From the NCBI RefSeq assembly GCF_018861705.1, contig NZ_JAHLEC010000012.1:1-58077 (forward strand): a stretch of DNA of 58,077 bases. Reading direction: 5' to 3'. This document shows, one piece after another, positions 56,155 through 58,077 of this stretch. The stretch's first letter is position 1, and each line of letters opens with the position of its first letter. The stretch is from Clostridium psychrophilum. GTDB lineage: Bacteria; Bacillota; Clostridia; Clostridiales; Clostridiaceae. Below the pieces are notes generated by a model. It worked only from the letters and a program-made list of their open reading frames with translations. It ran no database searches and was not told the DNA's origin. A program made the translations under genes and the position numbers.

Positions 56155-56801
56155 TTGGTTACGCTTCCCATACTATTAATAAGATTTTTAACAAAATATG
56201 GTGCGATATACGATTCTATTATAATCCCTATAAACAATAAAACTATTATTATAATAAATAATACACTATAATTCACTATTCTACCAGATATACTACTTGT
56301 CCATTGCTTACTAAACTTGTTTTTAAGCAACATTATAGAAAATTCCATTGAAGCTACAGATGCAAAAACAATACATGGTATATATATTATATTTTGTGGA
56401 AGTACGCCTAATATTGCAATACCAATACCACTTTTTCCTAACCCACTTATCATAAAGCTAAATGTAAATCCAACAGTAAATCCTTTTAGTAAATCTACAA
56501 TTATAACTATCGGCATACCAATTATTGTTAAACCTAAAAACCAAAGAAAAACAATCACAGGTAAATTATTCTTAACAGACTGTAAAAATATAGCTTTATA
56601 ACTTATACCCTTTGTATTTGAAGGATCAACAAAATTTGCCAAGTAATTTAGCAAATCATTTCTCTCTGACTGACCCATGTATTTAACACTATAAATTCCT
56701 AAAATTATACCTGTAAGTACACAAAGAATGCTTATAATATATAGCCAAAAGTTCTCTTGTATATGCTTGTTTATATTGCTTATTAACGTATTAGATGACA
56801 T
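56151..56801 (-). CDS. spoIIM: Stage II sporulation protein M
   Basis: SpoIIM with SpoIID and SpoIIP forms the machine that thins septal peptidoglycan during engulfment of the forespore. The 216-aa DUF95-type protein has five membrane spans and the motifs IFLQSVKNNLPVIVFLWFLG, GFTVGFTFSF and LPQNIIYIPCIVFASV. AAAGGGGGAAAGAGTT precedes the ATG. Upstream (56802-57208) no gene is seen and no certain sigma-E promoter could be called. Confidence 0.92.
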   Translation of the reverse strand: MSSNTLISNINKHIQENFWLYIISILCVLTGIILGIYSVKYMGQSERNDLLNYLANFVDPSNTKGISYKAIFLQSVKNNLPVIVFLWFLGLTIIGMPIVIIVDLLKGFTVGFTFSFMISGLGKSGIGIAILGVLPQNIIYIPCIVFASVASMEFSIMLLKNKFSKQWTSSISGRIVNYSVLFIIIIVLLFIGIIIESYIAPYFVKNLINSMGSVTK

Positions 56802-57121
56802 AACTCTTTCCCCCTTTGTTTATCACTTTATTTCTTATTAACTACTCATAATTTGTTATACAAATCACTTGCAATATATATACTAAGTTTTACATTATAT
56901 AAAGATGTTATAACTTAATTTATACTTATGATAACAAAGAAGATTATATGCATATTTGCTTTATCATTAATACCCATATAGCTTTTCATAAACCACAATT
57001 ACCTTTAAAAACAATATGACCCATATCATCAAAAAATAACATAATTGCTCTTTTCTTTATATTGTAAATTAATAATCTTTACAGCAATACACATTCTTTT
57101 GTATAAAGATTTTCACATAAT

Positions 57122-57173
57122 AATAGACCCCTCTATTATTGGCTTACTATATCCAATAATGGAAAGGTCTATT
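57122..57173 (-). terminator. Interrupted hairpin after the 98-aa gene
   Basis: Outer arms (57122-57129 with 57166-57173) and inner arms (57135-57142 with 57153-57160), each eight perfect base pairs, form one stem with two mismatched pairs and a 10-base loop. It lies 36 bases beyond the stop of the gene at 57209. Confidence 0.6.
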
Positions 57174-57208
57174 GTTTGAGAATTAAATGCATCAATTTCT
57201 GGGTATTT

Positions 57209-57505
57209 TTATCTTTTATCTTTGGCACCTATCTTTTTGGTGTCCTCTATCTTTTTGGTGTTCTCTATCTTTTTGGTATTTTCTAGTTTTTTGTCTTGTT
57301 TATGTTCTTCCATTATCTCTAAAGAAGATATATGCATAGAACCTATTATTGTATTATTATCAAACTGTATAAACTTATTAGTAAAAGTTTTAATTGTATT
57401 TCCAACAGGCAATTTTGTATCTGAATAACATTTCTCTAATATTTCTTCTGGACTTTCTTCTACCATATATTCTTTTCCACTATCCATTATAATTTTTGTC
57501 TCCAT
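57209..57505 (-). CDS. Hypothetical protein with a C-terminal NTKKIE repeat
   Basis: The 98-aa product begins METKIIMDSGKEYMVEESPEEIL, a small beta-rich part, and ends in a repeated NTKKIE charged tail. No signal or membrane span. The start has a weak upstream site. I recognise no family; the N-terminal part resembles short phage or clostridial hypothetical proteins that sit beside integrase or sporulation genes, but this is not secure. Confidence 0.6.
   Translation of the reverse strand: METKIIMDSGKEYMVEESPEEILEKCYSDTKLPVGNTIKTFTNKFIQFDNNTIIGSMHISSLEIMEEHKQDKKLENTKKIENTKKIEDTKKIGAKDKR
57229..57282. repeat. Three tandem 18-bp repeats in coding sequence
   Basis: Three copies of an 18-base unit (CTATCTTTTTGGTGTTCT and close variants) encode the repeated NTKKIE tail of the 98-aa protein. 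Multiples of 18 keep the frame, so copy number can change without breaking the gene. Confidence 0.9.
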
Positions 57506-57554
57506 ATCTAATCACCCCATAAGGTATACATTCTACATTCAATAGGTAAATCCC

Positions 57555-57583
57555 TTTAAATATTACATGTTTTGTGTTATAAT
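57555..57583 (+). promoter_or_regulatory. Possible promoter for the 42-codon frame
   Basis: TATAAT (57578-57583) is a perfect -10; TTTAAA (57555-57560) at 17 bases is a weak -35. Transcription would start next to the ribosome site at 57590. Confidence 0.45.
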
Positions 57584-57605
57584 GTAATTGAGGTGATTTA
57601 ATATC

Positions 57606-57734
57606 ATAGCAAAAGCAACAGACAAAATATCAACTGCAAAATTAACTAATAAGCTTAAAGTTTCTTCAAATAGAACAATATTTAATTCTTATGAAGACTA
57701 TCTTACTAACTATAAGATTAATAATTACAAGTAA
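57606..57734 (+). other. 42-codon frame with a good ribosome site but an ATA/ATC start
   Basis: GAGGTG (57590-57595) is followed after ten bases by ATA opening AKATDKISTAKLTNK... and ending at TAA. An ATC codon precedes ATA directly. Neither is a usual start. A strong T-tailed terminator is 87 bases downstream, which together with the promoter makes a complete small transcription unit. It is either a recently damaged small gene (ATG to ATA) or uses a rare start. The peptide is not recognised. Confidence 0.4.
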
Positions 57735-57820
57735 GATGTAGGTTAATTAAATAACCACTCTCATTGCTTATATTAAGTTTATATATGGATATCCATTACA
57801 TCTTAAGATGTAGTGGCACA

Positions 57821-57858
57821 AAAAAAGCTGTATTCTCATTAAAGAATACAGCTTTTTT
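57821..57858 (+). terminator. Intrinsic terminator near the right edge
   Basis: Perfect 16-base arms (57821-57836 with 57843-57858) with a 6-base loop end in six T. A is rich on the other side, so it can work both ways. The last 220 bases show no gene. Confidence 0.85.
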
Positions 57859-58077
57859 ATATTCTAAATTAGTTTATACCCATTAAGATTAACCATATAT
57901 TTTTCATTATTCATCTGTAAACTCAAATCATATCAATTTTAAAAAGCTACAAATTTATATCTATATTATGATTAAGCCACAAAAAGCTATATTTTCTCCG
58001 GTAGGAGTTAAGCTATTTCAAATTTTAGGCTATGCCTCTTGAAAATATTGTAAATTAATATGAAAATTTCAATAAAA

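Overview
This window comes from a low-GC, spore-forming Firmicute, almost certainly Clostridium sensu stricto. The base composition is very A+T rich, Shine-Dalgarno sites are strong (AGGAGG type), TTG and GTG starts occur, and the gene order around smc/rnc/acpP/plsX, prkC/rsgA/rpe/thiN/spoVM/rpmB and scpA/scpB/ytfJ is the clostridial and bacillar one. Sporulation genes (ylbJ, spoVM, ytfJ, dacF, spoIIM) are spread through it. No rRNA, tRNA, CRISPR array or classical prophage was seen. The species cannot be named from this window.

Layout. 1-10.5 kb, minus strand: ftsY, smc, a 31-aa membrane peptide, an Elp3-like radical SAM gene, rnc, acpP, plsX, rpmF, yceD, ackA (no pta beside it). 10.7-13.2 kb, plus strand: tmcAL and ylbJ. 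13.2-19.1 kb, minus: a coiled-coil protein, coaD, rsmD, recG, the DAK-type fatty acid kinase gene and its Asp23-family neighbour. rpmB faces the other way at 19.3 kb. 19.7-34.5 kb, minus: a 22-codon spoVM, then thiN, rpe, rsgA, prkC, stp, rlmN, rsmB, fmt, def, priA, coaBC, rpoZ, gmk, remA and yicC. 34.9-43 kb is more accessory: an aminotransferase, a purine permease, an asparaginase, small proteins, a peroxidase with an OhrR-type regulator, a CmpB-like membrane protein and a two-gene redox operon. 49.6-57.5 kb: D,D-carboxypeptidases, DUF2953-ytfJ, scpA-scpB, a Xer-like recombinase, spoIIM and small proteins.

The main discovery is a 5,431-bp site-specific element at about 43995-49425. It is carried by a large serine recombinase (532 aa) and splits a gene for a cysteine-rich sulfide/dihydroorotate dehydrogenase-like flavoprotein. 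The first 17 codons, with a perfect ribosome-binding site, lie right of the element at 49426-49476. The remaining 314 codons (313 residues and the stop) lie left of it at 43053-43994. Both junctions share the hexamer AGGACA (TGTCCT in the gene). Joining them there restores a 330-codon reading frame with the motif ...GSEFCP|CHLAETGDC.... The arms inside the element form imperfect inverted repeats around the crossover, as expected for attP. The arrangement is like skin in sigK or SP-beta in spsM, but the element is very small and its cargo is a ClpE-like AAA+ unfoldase, a PAP2-family membrane protein and a 50-aa protein. Because the next gene overlaps the split gene by four bases, the element may switch off the whole redox operon until it is excised.

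Elsewhere the annotation adds genes that are easily missed: spoVM, a 31-aa membrane peptide beside smc, a basic small gene with an in-frame stop, and three short reading frames with good ribosome sites or leader positions but unusual starts. The XerD-like protein lacks two of the usual catalytic residues.
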